A stretch of 64,000 nt of DNA from Prochlorococcus sp. AG-402-B05 (GCA_003279635.1 QCHK01000002.1:1-64000), one strand, 5' to 3'. Positions 27,073 through 36,696 are shown, counted from the first letter of the stretch. Made by a program: numbers and translations. Notes: generated by a model from the letters alone, not told the origin.

Positions 27073-28707
27073 ATGTTAGGTGACTCAATAAATAATTCCT
27101 CTGAAAGGAATTCTATTGAATTAGATCTTGGCGAAAAGCAAGATGCTGAATTATCCCGTGTGGCAACAATTGATATTGGCACCAACTCAACGCATTTGTT
27201 AATTGCAAAGATTGAGCGAAAATTAAATACTTTTAGTATTGAACTTGCAGAGAAGTCGACAACACGACTAGGAGAAAGAGATCCTCAGACAGGAGACCTT
27301 ACATTCCTTGCTATGAATAGAGCTTTTTCAACATTAAAGAGGTTTAAGGATTTATCAGAAAGTTATAAAGTTGAGAGTCTTATTATTGCGGCTACAAGTG
27401 CAGTTAGAGAAGCACCAAATGGGAAAATCTTTATTGCTGAAATTAAAAAGAAGATAGGCTTAGATGTTGAATTGATAAGCGGAGCAGAAGAAGCAAGATT
27501 GATTTATCTAGGTGTACTTTCAGGGATGCAATTTGGAAATAAACCTCATCTCGTCCTAGACATTGGAGGAGGTTCGACAGAATTAATCCTTGCTGATAGC
27601 TCTGAGGCTCGAGCATTAACAAGTACAAAGATTGGAGCAGTAAGATTGCAAAGAGAATTTATTAAAAAAGATCCAATATCCTCTCAAAATGAATTGTTTT
27701 TAAGGTCATTTATCAGAGGCTCTATGGAGTCTGCAATTGATAAAGTATCTAAGAGAATTGAAGCGGGAGAAATACCAGTTTTAGTAGCAACTAGTGGAAC
27801 TGCTATGGCTATTGGGTCGTTACTATCTAATAAAGAAAATCATATGCAATCAAAATTACAAGGATATAAAATCACAAAAAATAATTTAGATATAATTGTT
27901 AGTCAGTTAATTAAAATGACACCTTCTGAACGGAGTCAATTATCGTCATTAAGTGAAAGAAGATCTGAGATTATTGTTCCAGGCGCTTTGATTTTGCAAA
28001 CCATAATGAATATGGTCGATGTTAATGAAATTATTTTAAGTGAAAGAGCTCTTCGGGAAGGATTGGTTGTTGATTGGATGTGTCGAAATAATTATTTAAA
28101 AGATCAGCTGAGCTTTCAAGGATCAATTAGAGAAAGAACAGTTATTCATCAAGCGAAAAGATTTGGTGTTAATTCAAAACGATCAAAAAGTGTATCAGAA
28201 TTTGCACTTACTTTTTATGATCAGACTAAGGGGATTTTGCATAATGATAATGGTGGAGGTAGAGATCTTTTGTGGGCAGCAGCTAAGCTTCACGCATGTG
28301 GTAAACAAATTAACATAAGTGCCTATCACAAGCATTCGTGGTATTTAATCAAAAATGGAGAGCTCTTAGGTTATTCCCAAAGTGAGCATTTAATGGTTGC
28401 TGCTATTGCAAGGTATCACAGGAAAAGTTTTCCAAAAAAAAGACATGAATCTTGGCAATTATTGGTTGATGAAAGTCAAAGAAGTTTGGTTGCAGATATG
28501 TCTTTACTTCTTCGACTTTCATGCTCTTTGGATAGAAGGCCAGAACCTTTGGTATCCAAAATAGTTATTGAAGCTAATAACAAGAAAGTTAATATAGAGC
28601 TGATTCCTAATAACTTAGGCCAAAATTTAGATCTTGAGAAATGGAGCTTAACTAAGGCAATTTTACTTGTTAAAAAGATTATGGATGTTGATATAAATAT
28701 ACTTTAA
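27073..28707 (+). CDS. ppx: Exopolyphosphatase / guanosine pentaphosphatase (Ppx/GppA family)
   Basis: A 544-residue protein that hydrolyses polyphosphate termini and/or pppGpp. The actin-like ATPase fold shows DIGTNSTHLLI (about 24) and DIGGGSTELIL (about 165), the two phosphate-binding loops, plus ATSGTAMAIG (about 238). The C-terminal third is HD-like (LHACGKQINI, SEHLMVAAIARYHRK). Total length agrees with cyanobacterial Ppx. The annotated ATG lies about 30 residues before the conserved fold. Its last four bases overlap the convergent RodZ-like gene. Confidence 0.92.
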   Translation: MLGDSINNSSERNSIELDLGEKQDAELSRVATIDIGTNSTHLLIAKIERKLNTFSIELAEKSTTRLGERDPQTGDLTFLAMNRAFSTLKRFKDLSESYKVESLIIAATSAVREAPNGKIFIAEIKKKIGLDVELISGAEEARLIYLGVLSGMQFGNKPHLVLDIGGGSTELILADSSEARALTSTKIGAVRLQREFIKKDPISSQNELFLRSFIRGSMESAIDKVSKRIEAGEIPVLVATSGTAMAIGSLLSNKENHMQSKLQGYKITKNNLDIIVSQLIKMTPSERSQLSSLSERRSEIIVPGALILQTIMNMVDVNEIILSERALREGLVVDWMCRNNYLKDQLSFQGSIRERTVIHQAKRFGVNSKRSKSVSEFALTFYDQTKGILHNDNGGGRDLLWAAAKLHACGKQINISAYHKHSWYLIKNGELLGYSQSEHLMVAAIARYHRKSFPKKRHESWQLLVDESQRSLVADMSLLLRLSCSLDRRPEPLVSKIVIEANNKKVNIELIPNNLGQNLDLEKWSLTKAILLVKKIMDVDINIL

Positions 28708-29201
28708 GAAGATATCTTTTTGTCTAATAAAAAAATATCACTTCGCTGAGGATTAAGGGAATCATTTTGTCCTTTTTGAATATATTTTAATAGCATAATG
28801 GAAGTAAATAATCCTAAAGCACCCGATAAAATTACAATGATAAATGGATTGAAGTTTTTGTTTTTTCTAGTATTTTTCTTCTTCATCACAGGGCTAGGTT
28901 TAGGTTCATTTTTTTTCTTTTCATTAAGTTCTTCAAGAATAAAACTGCTATCTAAGTTTAATTTCTCGGCAATTCTTCGAACCATTGCTCTAATAAAAAC
29001 TTTTTCAGGAAGTACGCTTTCGTCCCCTGACTCAAGTGCAATCAATTGTTCTTTCCCAATTCTGAGTGAGGAAGATAGATCCTCTACTGAAAGATTTCTA
29101 CCTTGTCGGGCTTCTCTGAGAAACTCACCAACAGTTCGTAATGAGGATTTTTTATTTGCGACATGAGAACTACCGCTTTTTCTTTCTTCACTTTTTTCCA
29201 A
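28704..29201 (-). CDS. RodZ-like helix-turn-helix membrane protein
   Basis: A 165-residue protein. Residues about 20-88 form an HTH_25/Xre-like domain (VGEFLREARQGRNLSVEDLS ... QLIALESGDESVLPEKVFIRA), followed by a Lys/Asn-rich linker and one membrane helix (PFIIVILSGALGLFTSIMLL, about 120-139). This is the layout of RodZ, which links MreB to the membrane, but the periplasmic domain is reduced to about 25 residues. It is therefore a shortened RodZ relative, possibly in cell-shape control; a DNA-binding role is less likely. It is convergent with ppx and overlaps it by 4 bp. Confidence 0.75.
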   Translation of the reverse strand: MEKSEERKSGSSHVANKKSSLRTVGEFLREARQGRNLSVEDLSSSLRIGKEQLIALESGDESVLPEKVFIRAMVRRIAEKLNLDSSFILEELNEKKKNEPKPSPVMKKKNTRKNKNFNPFIIVILSGALGLFTSIMLLKYIQKGQNDSLNPQRSDIFLLDKKISS

Positions 29202-29318
29202 TTAAAAACCTTTTGGGTATTTAGATTATTCTAAAGGCTCTGTAAAGTCGTTTGTCTCTAAAAGATAATTTATCTCTAGCTCTAGTCATTGTTAAAATAC
29301 AATCCTTAGTTTTTATCT

Positions 29319-30071
29319 TTAACTCGACCTAAATAAATGTGAATGAGTAGGATTATAAAGCTTTGATCTATTATTACCGATCTTTAGAGTTGGACTGATT
29401 ATATATAAAGTTGTTCTGATCAAATTTTGTTCTTGAGATGTTTTTGCCATCTCAGTCAAAGGTATGACTTTTATCCATTCGTCTGGCCAAGTTACTCTAT
29501 ATGCAATTGCTACAGGGGTGTTCGCAGGATAATACTTTATAAGTATGGATTGCACTTCTTCCACATGTCTTGCACTTAGGTAGAGACATAAAGAAGATTG
29601 AATAGATGCTAGCTTTTGAAGGCTCTCCCTTTCTGGTTTTCCTGTCCTACCATCAGCTCTGCTTAGTATTATTGTTTGAGTTAAATCTGGAACTGTTAGT
29701 TCGAATCCTAAAGTTGCTGCTGTTGCTTGATATGCGCTTACTCCTGGTACTACTTCTACATCAATCCCTTCATCATTTAATCTGCATATTTGTTCTGATA
29801 GGGCTCCATATAAGCAAGGATCACCATCATGGAGACGAACAATTTTTTTACCTTCCTTATGCTTTTTAATTAAGATTAAAAGGATTTCTTCTAGTGTTAA
29901 TGAACTTGTCTTTATCTTTTCACAATCATCTTTAACAAGTTTTGTTATTTGTATAGGAATGAGAGAGTCTGTCCAAACAAGAACATCTGCTGATTTAAGT
30001 CTTTGTTGAGCTCTTATTGTCATTAAGTCTAAAGCGCCTGGACCTGCGCCAACAATTGAAATTGGATTCAT
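29319..30071 (-). CDS. cobM: Precorrin-4 C11-methyltransferase
   Basis: A 250-residue SAM-dependent tetrapyrrole methylase of the cobalamin pathway, adding the C11 methyl group to the corrin ring precursor. It starts with [18 protein letters not shown], then shows the [16 protein letters not shown] substrate loop, [16 protein letters not shown] and [12 protein letters not shown], the CobM/CbiF pattern. Marine picocyanobacteria make a pseudocobalamin, so a complete pathway is expected elsewhere. The ATG overlaps the end of lgt by 4 bp, so it is the last gene of the petC-petA-lgt-cobM run. Confidence 0.93.
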   Translation of the reverse strand: MNPISIVGAGPGALDLMTIRAQQRLKSADVLVWTDSLIPIQITKLVKDDCEKIKTSSLTLEEILLILIKKHKEGKKIVRLHDGDPCLYGALSEQICRLNDEGIDVEVVPGVSAYQATAATLGFELTVPDLTQTIILSRADGRTGKPERESLQKLASIQSSLCLYLSARHVEEVQSILIKYYPANTPVAIAYRVTWPDEWIKVIPLTEMAKTSQEQNLIRTTLYIISPTLKIGNNRSKLYNPTHSHLFRSS

Positions 30072-30982
30072 TGATTTCTCCCATTAATTGAGGAAGGATC
30101 GGGGAGTGCTTTTTTAGAAACATAAATTCTCCATATTCCTAATAAACCTGCACTAATTAAAAATAAGCTAATAAATTGTGCGATTCTTAGTCCTCCTTCA
30201 CAAAAAGGTGGAACCCCACCCAAGCAGAGAGGATCAGTTCTTAAGCCTTCTATCCAAAACCTGCCTAAGCTGTAAGAGATTAAATACAAGCAACTTAAGC
30301 TACCAGGTGGAAGCTTAAGTTCTTTTTTATTTGCCTTTCTAAAAAGAAAAATCAGTATGCCAAAAACAAAAATATTCCATACTGATTCATAAAGAAAGGT
30401 AGGGTGAAAATAATCTTGTGTTGAGAAGATTTCTGGCCTAAATCTATAAGGTATAAATAATTTCCAAGGTAAATTTGTAGGTATCCCAAAAGCTTCATTA
30501 TTAAAAAAATTTCCCCATCTACCTATTGCTTGGCCTAATGCAACTGAGGGGACTAAAATATCAATAACATCCCAAAAAGGTTCTTGTCTCCAGCGGCAAA
30601 AAAATATAATGGACAATGTACCCATTATCAGTGCCCCATGAATTGCAATTCCTCCTCCCCAGATTTCTAGCGCACTAGGAATAGGAATATTTAAGTTCAG
30701 GAAATTAATTGAACTCCAGAAGTTTTTGCCAGTGTAATTTCTCCATTCAAATGCAACATAATAAATTCTTGCACCAATTACAGATGTCAAAACTAAAATA
30801 GGAAGTAAATCGTTAATAAGGCTTTTTTTTAATCCTTTTTTTGAGGCCAACTCACTTGATAAATTTAGACCTACTAAAACTGAAATAGCTATTAGCAATC
30901 CATACCACCTTAAAGAAAAAGGGCCCAGTTGAAACAACTCAGGCCCAGGTGATCTAAGCGCTAAAAAAATATCTTCCATCAA
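30068..30982 (-). CDS. lgt: Prolipoprotein diacylglyceryl transferase
   Basis: A 304-residue inner-membrane enzyme that transfers diacylglycerol from phosphatidylglycerol to the lipobox cysteine of prolipoproteins. The Lgt signature [13 protein letters not shown] is at about 151-163, IHGAL with the essential His at about 114, and several membrane helices surround them. The C-terminal [17 protein letters not shown] segment is also typical. It lies 10 bp after petA and overlaps cobM by 4 bp, suggesting cotranscription with the b6f genes. Confidence 0.95.
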   Translation of the reverse strand: MMEDIFLALRSPGPELFQLGPFSLRWYGLLIAISVLVGLNLSSELASKKGLKKSLINDLLPILVLTSVIGARIYYVAFEWRNYTGKNFWSSINFLNLNIPIPSALEIWGGGIAIHGALIMGTLSIIFFCRWRQEPFWDVIDILVPSVALGQAIGRWGNFFNNEAFGIPTNLPWKLFIPYRFRPEIFSTQDYFHPTFLYESVWNIFVFGILIFLFRKANKKELKLPPGSLSCLYLISYSLGRFWIEGLRTDPLCLGGVPPFCEGGLRIAQFISLFLISAGLLGIWRIYVSKKALPDPSSINGRNQ

Positions 30983-30992
30983 CTAGTTGAAT

Positions 30993-31958
30993 TTATATTC
31001 CTTCAGCAGCTTGAACTTTTTCTACTTGTTTCTTTTTAAGAACTAGCATTATTTGGGATAAGCCAACTCCTATAAAGAAAATTATCATTCCAATAACTCT
31101 TGCTTTACTTTGTAAAACTATCTCTTTGTCAAGTTGACCAAAACCTCCAACATTTGGATCTTCAGTTAATTTTGCACCTTTCTCAATAGTGTCGCCTTCT
31201 TTTATTAATAATGAAGTCCCTGCAGGAAGATTTTCAGTAAAACTTTCTCCTTCTTCATTGTTTAGATTAATTATTTGTGTTCCATCTTCGTTAGTTTCTA
31301 TTGAAGTTATTGTCCCTGAATTTGTTGCAGTAAACAAATTGTTATTGCTCTTCTCACCAGTTGGATAAACTTGACCTCTTCCTCTATTACCCCCTACATG
31401 AATTGAGTACTTTCCAAAATTGTAATTGCTGTCTTTTCTTGGATCAGGAGATAATACAGGGAAGACAATCTCTCTATTTTGATCCCCAGGTAAAGGACCT
31501 ACTAAAATAATATTTTCTTGTTCTTCGCTGTATTGGGTGAAGTAAACACCTTGTGTCTCTTCTTTTATTTCATCAGTCCATCTTTCTTGAGGTGCAAGTT
31601 TAAATCCATCTGGAAGCATTACAACTGCACCGACTTGGAGAGGAACTTTGCTTCCATCAGCTCCAATCTCTTGTAGGTCCTTTTTATAGGGTATTTCTAC
31701 GACTGTTTTGAAAACACTATCAGCAGCAACTGCCTGAGGCACTTCAGCTCTTGTTGGCATACTAGCTACATGACAATTAGCACAAACAATTTTTCCAGTT
31801 GCCTCTCTAGGATTTTCAAATTTTTGTTGAGCCCAAAATGGGTAGGCCCAAGTTGGTTGAGGAATTAAAAATATTGAAAATCCAATAAAAACTGAAAAGA
31901 GAATAAGTTTTAATGAACGACTCATGGTTTTAGAAATGGTATAAAAGTTTTTTTTCAT
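30993..31958 (-). CDS. petA: Cytochrome f precursor (b6f complex)
   Basis: A 321-residue apocytochrome f. An N-terminal signal peptide (about 1-38) ends near WAYPFWAQQ, so the mature Tyr1 supplies the axial haem ligand. The haem-binding motif CANCH follows at about 59-63. The large lumenal domain ends in a single C-terminal membrane helix ([16 protein letters not shown], about 292-307). It receives electrons from the Rieske protein and passes them to plastocyanin or cytochrome c6. It lies 7 bp downstream of petC in the standard cyanobacterial petCA order. Confidence 0.97.
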   Translation of the reverse strand: MKKNFYTISKTMSRSLKLILFSVFIGFSIFLIPQPTWAYPFWAQQKFENPREATGKIVCANCHVASMPTRAEVPQAVAADSVFKTVVEIPYKKDLQEIGADGSKVPLQVGAVVMLPDGFKLAPQERWTDEIKEETQGVYFTQYSEEQENIILVGPLPGDQNREIVFPVLSPDPRKDSNYNFGKYSIHVGGNRGRGQVYPTGEKSNNNLFTATNSGTITSIETNEDGTQIINLNNEEGESFTENLPAGTSLLIKEGDTIEKGAKLTEDPNVGGFGQLDKEIVLQSKARVIGMIIFFIGVGLSQIMLVLKKKQVEKVQAAEGI

Positions 31959-31965
31959 TTATTTA

Positions 31966-32502
31966 TCATCCCCACCAAGGATCAGTACCAGTTCGAAAAT
32001 CAGTTTCTGTCCACTGACTTACTAGAACTTGATCATCCTCAATTGAGACATGAGCTATGGCTAGAGATAGAGGGGCTGGTCCTCTAACAACTTTTCCTGT
32101 TGAATCGTATTGACTTCCATGACATGGACACATATATTTATTTGCTCCGCTATTCCATGGCACTACACAACCGAGGTGAGTACAAATAGCATTGATTCCG
32201 TAACTAGTAATTGCATCCTCGCCTTCAACTATTAGGTAGGTTGGATCACCTTTAAGTCCTTGAACCAAACTTCTATCACCAACTGGATGGGTTGATAGCC
32301 AACCACTTGCACTTACATTATCTCCTAACTCATCTTTTGCATTTGTTCCACCACCACCACCACCAGCCCTATATGGGGTGAAGTATTGGGCTACTGGATA
32401 TAACGCTCCTAAAGCAACCCCTGTAACTGTTCCAAAAGTAAGCAGATTCATGAACTGCCTTCTGCCCATTGAGGGCACATCTGCAGTTGTCATTTGTGTC
32501 AT
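31966..32502 (-). CDS. petC: Rieske iron-sulfur protein of the cytochrome b6f complex
   Basis: A 178-residue Rieske subunit. An N-terminal twin-arginine-like MGRRQFMN precedes a membrane anchor ([19 protein letters not shown]), then a Gly-rich hinge (GGGGGG). The cluster-binding boxes CTHLGC and CPCHGSQ are at about 109-114 and 127-133, each with the Cys and His ligands and the disulfide cysteines. It transfers electrons from plastoquinol to cytochrome f. It is the promoter-proximal gene of petC-petA-lgt-cobM and diverges from the DUF3067 gene across about 60-80 bp. Confidence 0.97.
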   Translation of the reverse strand: MTQMTTADVPSMGRRQFMNLLTFGTVTGVALGALYPVAQYFTPYRAGGGGGGTNAKDELGDNVSASGWLSTHPVGDRSLVQGLKGDPTYLIVEGEDAITSYGINAICTHLGCVVPWNSGANKYMCPCHGSQYDSTGKVVRGPAPLSLAIAHVSIEDDQVLVSQWTETDFRTGTDPWWG

Positions 32503-32564
32503 TACAGACGTTCACCTATATAAAGATATTAGACCAGAATGGACACATAAAGGGTTATTAATCT

Positions 32565-32948
32565 ATGCCAAGACTGGCTTTTGACATGAGTTTTAAATCT
32601 AATGAATTGAATACTGGTAGCTTTTCTTCTCCAATTCCCTTGGAAGTAGACGAAGTAGTGGGTTGCTTAAGAAGGCGATGGGGTGTCACATATGATTTGA
32701 AATTGTTAATCAAAAAAGACAAAATATATTTACAAATGATGTGGGGATTTTTAGAACAACAATCTTTTCCATTGGACGAGGAGACCTTTAGAGAGAATTT
32801 AAATCGAACCCTAGAAATTATTAATCGGGCAGGTCAATCAGGTTTCGTAAGAAATTGGTTGAAAAATGTACAGGCAAAGCCAAGACTTGGAAGAGCAATA
32901 ACTTTACCTTTGCCTATGGATCAAAGGATGGACGAATTTGTCCTTTGA
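32565..32948 (+). CDS. DUF3067 family protein
   Basis: Up to 127 residues. A second ATG at 32586 (MSFKSNELNT) is a plausible start; the first is used here only as the longest frame. The conserved core runs PLEVDEVVGCLRRRWGVTYDLKLL, broken here at its Leu pair, then YLQMMWGFLEQQSFPLDE and TLEIINRAGQSGFVRNWL, which is the DUF3067 pattern found in cyanobacteria and plastids. The function is unknown; its place beside petC, petA and tatC is shared with relatives and hints at thylakoid biogenesis. The last 35 bp overlap the 3' end of tatC on the other strand. Confidence 0.8.
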   Translation: MPRLAFDMSFKSNELNTGSFSSPIPLEVDEVVGCLRRRWGVTYDLKLLIKKDKIYLQMMWGFLEQQSFPLDEETFRENLNRTLEIINRAGQSGFVRNWLKNVQAKPRLGRAITLPLPMDQRMDEFVL

Positions 32949-33633
32949 GATTTGTTGTTAAGGCCACTAACCCAATTCCAACAAAAAACAAAAAAGTTAT
33001 CGATGTTGAGAGAAGAAGCATGGTTATGGGATCAGTCGATGGAGTTAAAACAGCTCCTGCAACTGCTGAAGCCATTACTACTAATCTCCAAGCTGATAAC
33101 ATCTTTTTCCAAGAAATTATTTCTAGGAACCCCAAAATCAATTGAAGAATTGGTAACTGGAAGGCTAAACCTGTTGAGAGCATTAGCAGAAGTACGAAAT
33201 CTAAATATTTTTCTATTGACCAAAGTGGTTCAACCACATCAGCACCATAACTTACAAGAAATCCCAAAGCTGCGGGTATTAAAGCCTTCCAAGCAAAGAA
33301 AATTCCTAAGAAAAATAAAATTGCTGAACCTGCAACTGATGGTGCTATTAAAAGCTTTTCTTTTTTTGTTAGACCAGGAAGGATGAACTTTAAAAATTGG
33401 AAAAGTATGAAAGGAAGAGAGAGAGTAAGCCCTCCATAACCTGCAACTTTTATTGAAGTAAATAAAAATTCACCGGGTGCTACTTGTAAAAATTGTATTT
33501 TCCCCGCTGGCATCTCTAATGCTTGTACAAGCTTCCTGACAAATAACAAGCAAAAACCTGATGAAAGAAGAACTGCAATAAGACTTTTTAGGATCCTTTG
33601 ACGAAGTTCTTCAAGATGATCAACCAAAGGCAT
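32914..33633 (-). CDS. tatC: Twin-arginine translocase subunit TatC
   Basis: A 239-residue polytopic protein that recognises twin-arginine signals and forms the Tat translocon core; the nearby Rieske protein is a typical Tat client. The N-terminal MPLVDHLEELRQRILKSL and the sequence around FLFVRKLVQALEMP fit TatC, and about six membrane helices follow. The start is uncertain. The frame stays open for 35 more codons upstream, reading like a hydrophilic N-terminus (SPNKNENISKAPPPIRIKGK), yet contains no ATG, GTG or TTG, only CTG and ATT candidates. The annotated ATG lies inside a strong hairpin (33628-33653) and lacks a Shine-Dalgarno sequence. Confidence 0.92.
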   Translation of the reverse strand: MPLVDHLEELRQRILKSLIAVLLSSGFCLLFVRKLVQALEMPAGKIQFLQVAPGEFLFTSIKVAGYGGLTLSLPFILFQFLKFILPGLTKKEKLLIAPSVAGSAILFFLGIFFAWKALIPAALGFLVSYGADVVEPLWSIEKYLDFVLLLMLSTGLAFQLPILQLILGFLEIISWKKMLSAWRLVVMASAVAGAVLTPSTDPITMLLLSTSITFLFFVGIGLVALTTNLKGQIRPSFDP

Positions 33634-33653
33634 CTCAAGGGTTTGAGATGCCT
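33628..33653 (-). promoter_or_regulatory. Strong hairpin covering the tatC start codon
   Basis: AGGCATCTCAA (33628-33638) and TTGAGATGCCT (33643-33653) form a perfect 11-bp stem with a 4-base loop. The annotated tatC ATG (33633-33631, minus strand) is buried in the 3' arm of the hairpin in the mRNA. It has no following T-run, so it is not a standard terminator. It could block initiation at this ATG, act as a processing site, or lie within coding sequence if translation starts upstream. Confidence 0.6.
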
Positions 33654-33864
33654 CATATGAATTAGCTTTTCCCTTGATCCTTATAGGAGGAGGAGCTTTT
33701 GAAATATTTTCGTTTTTGTTGGGGCTATTCAGGTTAATTTAGCTTAATAGACTTATTTTAGTAGTAAATTGAGTTTGTAAGTAGTAAATAAGAAATTTTG
33801 CTAGATATTTTATGAGTGATAAATAGATAAATTATTAATAATTCCTCTTTCGGGATAAAGTTTT

Positions 33865-34161
33865 TTACTTGTTTTTTGTTGGGTCAGGCAAAATAAAAGG
33901 AGGACAATCATTTAGTGAAGATTCACCATAACTAGCATATTCTTTGTAACCACCCATTTTTCCGTTGGTTTTCATTAAAGCGCTTGTAAAAGCTAATAAA
34001 AGAAAGACTGTTGGAGCACCAATTATTAAAGCAGCACCAAATAAATATCCAATTAAAAACTCTGGAAAAGTGTGATTACCAAGAAACTCATGCGTGCCTA
34101 GCAAAAAGTCAATCATTTTAAACTGGTCTAATGAAGCTGATAGTAAGTCATTGAAGTTCAC
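33865..34161 (-). CDS. Small single-pass membrane protein of unknown function
   Basis: A 98-residue protein with one clear membrane helix (LIGYLFGAALIIGAPTVFLLL, split at about 36-56) followed by a conserved-looking polar tail with KTNGKMGGYKEYASYG and a proline-rich end. An internal ATG (Met16, MIDFLLGTHEFLGN) may be the true start. The size and style resemble small thylakoid proteins, but I could not match it to a named photosystem or b6f subunit. The first codon overlaps the stop of the NFACT gene by 4 bp, suggesting a shared transcript. Confidence 0.65.
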   Translation of the reverse strand: MNFNDLLSASLDQFKMIDFLLGTHEFLGNHTFPEFLIGYLFGAALIIGAPTVFLLLAFTSALMKTNGKMGGYKEYASYGESSLNDCPPFILPDPTKNK

Positions 34162-35861
34162 TTCTGGTAGAAATATTTCGCAGCTCTCTCAGCTTTTCCC
34201 CACAGGACCTTCCCACCCATATAACTAACTGTCCCAGGTAGTGATCCTGATAGCCTTTTTAGATTCTCAATTGGAACCATATTTACTGGTGTAAGTTTGT
34301 TGCCTCTCGCTCGGCTAAAAAAAGAAGCCAGATCAGCAGCTAATTGAATATCTATCTCATCCACAAGTCCATCAGATGATTTCAGTACAACATGGCTTCC
34401 TGGTATTTCTTGAGCATGAAACCAAAGATCTCCTTTTTTCCCTTTCTTTAAACTGATTAATTCGTTTTGCCTGTTATTACCTCCTATTTGAATTTTTAGA
34501 CCGCTAGGACTCTGAATCTCTTTTATATTTAATGAATTTTCTTTTTTTCTCTTTAATTTAAATTTAGAATTATTTTTTTTGATGCAAATATATTCTTCAA
34601 CTTCTTCTTTAAGTTCAATAATTGATTCTAGCTTATTTTTATTATCCTCATTCTCTTCATATATAAATGAATCAAGAAATGATTCAAAGCATTGAATCTC
34701 TGATAATTTCTTCTTGTGAAAATTGATTCTATTGACAATTGATTCTCGAGATCTTTTTTTTCTTTTAGCTTCTTTAAAAAGACTTTGAGCTTCAATTATT
34801 TGCTTCTTTGTAGGGGAAGGTAAAGTGAGTAAGCTTTTAGCTTTATTTTGCATGGTTATATATTCAGAAATATTTTTAATTAGTAATTCCTGAACATCTA
34901 GCTTTCTTTTTTCATGGCCTTTACAATTTGCCAGATCTTGTTTCAATTTTTCTCTAATAGAATTTATTTTTCTTTCTACGATTTTATTCGAATAATACAT
35001 GCTAAGGCTAAGTCCTATTTTTTTATTTTTAGCTGTTGATTCTTTTTTCCCCCAGACAATATAATCTGTTGGGCCTTCGAAGTTAATAGTGTAATTACTA
35101 TTCTCAAGATCTAATAACCACTCTTTCCATCTTTTATATATTGCTTCCCAAGTTTCTAATTCAATACTTGTTACTGGTTTATTTATTATTTTTAGTGATT
35201 CGTTATAATCACTGCTCACAATTTGTAATGTTAGAGCAGGACTTATTCCTTGATAAGTATCTTTAAGGCTATTCTTAAATGTTGATGGTACTAAACATAT
35301 ATTCTCTTTCCATGAATTGAATGGTTCAGATAATACAGGAACTAAGCCTTTAAGAGGTGGAGGAGATGTATAGATATCTCCTGTTCCTATTGGCCTTAAT
35401 CTTGATTGACTCTCTTTGATTTGTTTCCCAAGAGTAATTACTTTACCTGATCTGTCTAAAAGTAGAATGTTGCTGTGTCTACCCATCAGTTCGACTATTA
35501 ATTCTTTCTCTATTTCTTTACCAGGTCTACTAGAAAACTTAAACCTTACTATTCTTTCATAACCAATTTGCGTTATATCTACTAAAGCTAAATTGACTAA
35601 TAAATGTTTTATTTGTTTAGCTAATGTACTTTTCTCGCCATATCTTTTTGGAGGCGGTATTGATACAATTATTGGGGACTCAGGAAGCCAACTTATTTCG
35701 ATCCATGTTAGTTTTTCTAGGGTTCTAAGTCCTAATTGAATGGTATGTGAATCAATTTGTTGTGCAGCCTCAAATCGACTTGGAACTATGTCTTGGCTAA
35801 GTTCAAATACAACCGCTTTAAGGGTTGTTAAGTCCATTATTTGAATTGGAACTTTGTTCAT
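34158..35861 (-). CDS. NFACT family protein (RqcH/FbpA-like)
   Basis: A 567-residue member of the family that includes bacterial RqcH and eukaryotic Rqc2/NEMF, which bind split large ribosomal subunits and tRNA in ribosome quality control. The NFACT-N domain (about 9-270) starts at MDLTTLKAVVFEL, so Met9 is a likely start. A long Lys/Glu-rich coiled coil follows (about 290-430). The NFACT-R domain holds IQIGGNNRQNELIS and KGDLWFHAQEIPGSHVVLK, then VSYMGGKVLWGKA near the end. Older annotations call such proteins fibronectin-binding. It is 68 bp from the divergent gmk gene. Confidence 0.88.
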   Translation of the reverse strand: MNKVPIQIMDLTTLKAVVFELSQDIVPSRFEAAQQIDSHTIQLGLRTLEKLTWIEISWLPESPIIVSIPPPKRYGEKSTLAKQIKHLLVNLALVDITQIGYERIVRFKFSSRPGKEIEKELIVELMGRHSNILLLDRSGKVITLGKQIKESQSRLRPIGTGDIYTSPPPLKGLVPVLSEPFNSWKENICLVPSTFKNSLKDTYQGISPALTLQIVSSDYNESLKIINKPVTSIELETWEAIYKRWKEWLLDLENSNYTINFEGPTDYIVWGKKESTAKNKKIGLSLSMYYSNKIVERKINSIREKLKQDLANCKGHEKRKLDVQELLIKNISEYITMQNKAKSLLTLPSPTKKQIIEAQSLFKEAKRKKRSRESIVNRINFHKKKLSEIQCFESFLDSFIYEENEDNKNKLESIIELKEEVEEYICIKKNNSKFKLKRKKENSLNIKEIQSPSGLKIQIGGNNRQNELISLKKGKKGDLWFHAQEIPGSHVVLKSSDGLVDEIDIQLAADLASFFSRARGNKLTPVNMVPIENLKRLSGSLPGTVSYMGGKVLWGKAERAAKYFYQK

Positions 35862-35929
35862 CTATCATCCTTTCAAATTCATAAATAATGTAATTAACCT
35901 TTGCTAGGCAAATTAGATAGGATTTATTT

Positions 35930-36490
35930 ATGCCGTCTTTAGGAAATCTTACTGTTCTTACTGGCCCTAGCGGGGTGGGTAAAGGAACAATTGTTAGGAA
36001 AATCCTCGAAAGTCATAGTGATGTATGGCTTTCTATTTCTGCTACTACTCGTCAGCCAAGATCTGGAGAAATTGAGGGAGAGCATTATTTCTTCTTAGAG
36101 AAAAAAAAATTTCAAGAAATAATTGATAAAGATGGTTTCCTTGAGTGGGCTTCATTCTCTAATAATTTTTATGGAACTCCAAAAAAAATAGTTAAAGAAA
36201 AGATTGAAAAGGGAACAAATGTTCTTCTAGAAATTGAACTAGAGGGTGCTCGACAAATTCGAAAGTCTTTTCCGGAGGCATTTCAAATATTTTTAGCACC
36301 ACCTAATTTATATGAACTTGAAAAAAGAATTAGAGGAAGAGGAACTGAAACAGAAGAATCTATTAGAGATCGTTTGTCCATAGCTGAAAAAGAACTTATT
36401 GCTCAAAAAGAGTTTGACGCTGTAGTTATTAATGAAGATATAGAAAAAGCCTTCAAGGAAATTGAAGGCTTTATGGGATTAAAACTTTAA
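35930..36490 (+). CDS. gmk: Guanylate kinase
   Basis: A 186-residue enzyme that phosphorylates GMP to GDP with ATP. The P-loop GPSGVGKGTI is at about 12-21, the SATTRQPRSGEIEGEHYFF GMP-binding region at about 37-55, and the RIRGRGTETEE lid region at about 126-136. Length is typical. It stands alone, with psaJ ending 21 bp beyond its stop on the other strand. In Prochlorococcus-like genomes gmk commonly neighbours psaJ-psaF, as here. Confidence 0.96.
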   Translation: MPSLGNLTVLTGPSGVGKGTIVRKILESHSDVWLSISATTRQPRSGEIEGEHYFFLEKKKFQEIIDKDGFLEWASFSNNFYGTPKKIVKEKIEKGTNVLLEIELEGARQIRKSFPEAFQIFLAPPNLYELEKRIRGRGTETEESIRDRLSIAEKELIAQKEFDAVVINEDIEKAFKEIEGFMGLKL

Positions 36491-36511
36491 TTTAATTAAT
36501 AATTTCTTTTT

Positions 36512-36649
36512 TTAAAAAGACATTGGGTGGAAAAGTAAGTCTGGTACGAATCTATTGAATTCAACGATAATACCTGCTGTGAGAGTGATCCAAATCGTAG
36601 CTACAACGGGGGCTGATCTAAACCATTTAGTGCGGAATAATTGAAACAT
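36512..36649 (-). CDS. psaJ: Photosystem I reaction centre subunit IX (PsaJ)
   Basis: A 45-residue protein read on the minus strand, easily missed because of its size. It begins [18 protein letters not shown], continues with one membrane helix ([16 protein letters not shown]), and ends [10 protein letters not shown]. The [16 protein letters not shown] and DLLFHPMS blocks match PsaJ closely. PsaJ is a single-helix thylakoid subunit that supports PsaF at the plastocyanin/cytochrome c6 docking side. It lies 47 bp downstream of psaF in the same direction, the usual psaFJ operon. Confidence 0.95.
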   Translation of the reverse strand: MFQLFRTKWFRSAPVVATIWITLTAGIIVEFNRFVPDLLFHPMSF

Positions 36650-36696
36650 GATTGAAATAAGTTAAGTGACTTTTAGGGATTAATAAATAACTAAAT

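Noticed and set aside
28798-29166. 122-codon plus-strand frame across the RodZ-like gene
   Set aside because: It is Phe/Ser-rich antisense to a gene with a clear HTH domain and membrane helix.
32952-33386. 144-codon plus-strand frame opposite tatC
   Set aside because: It is Leu-rich antisense to the TatC membrane helices, with no motif of its own.
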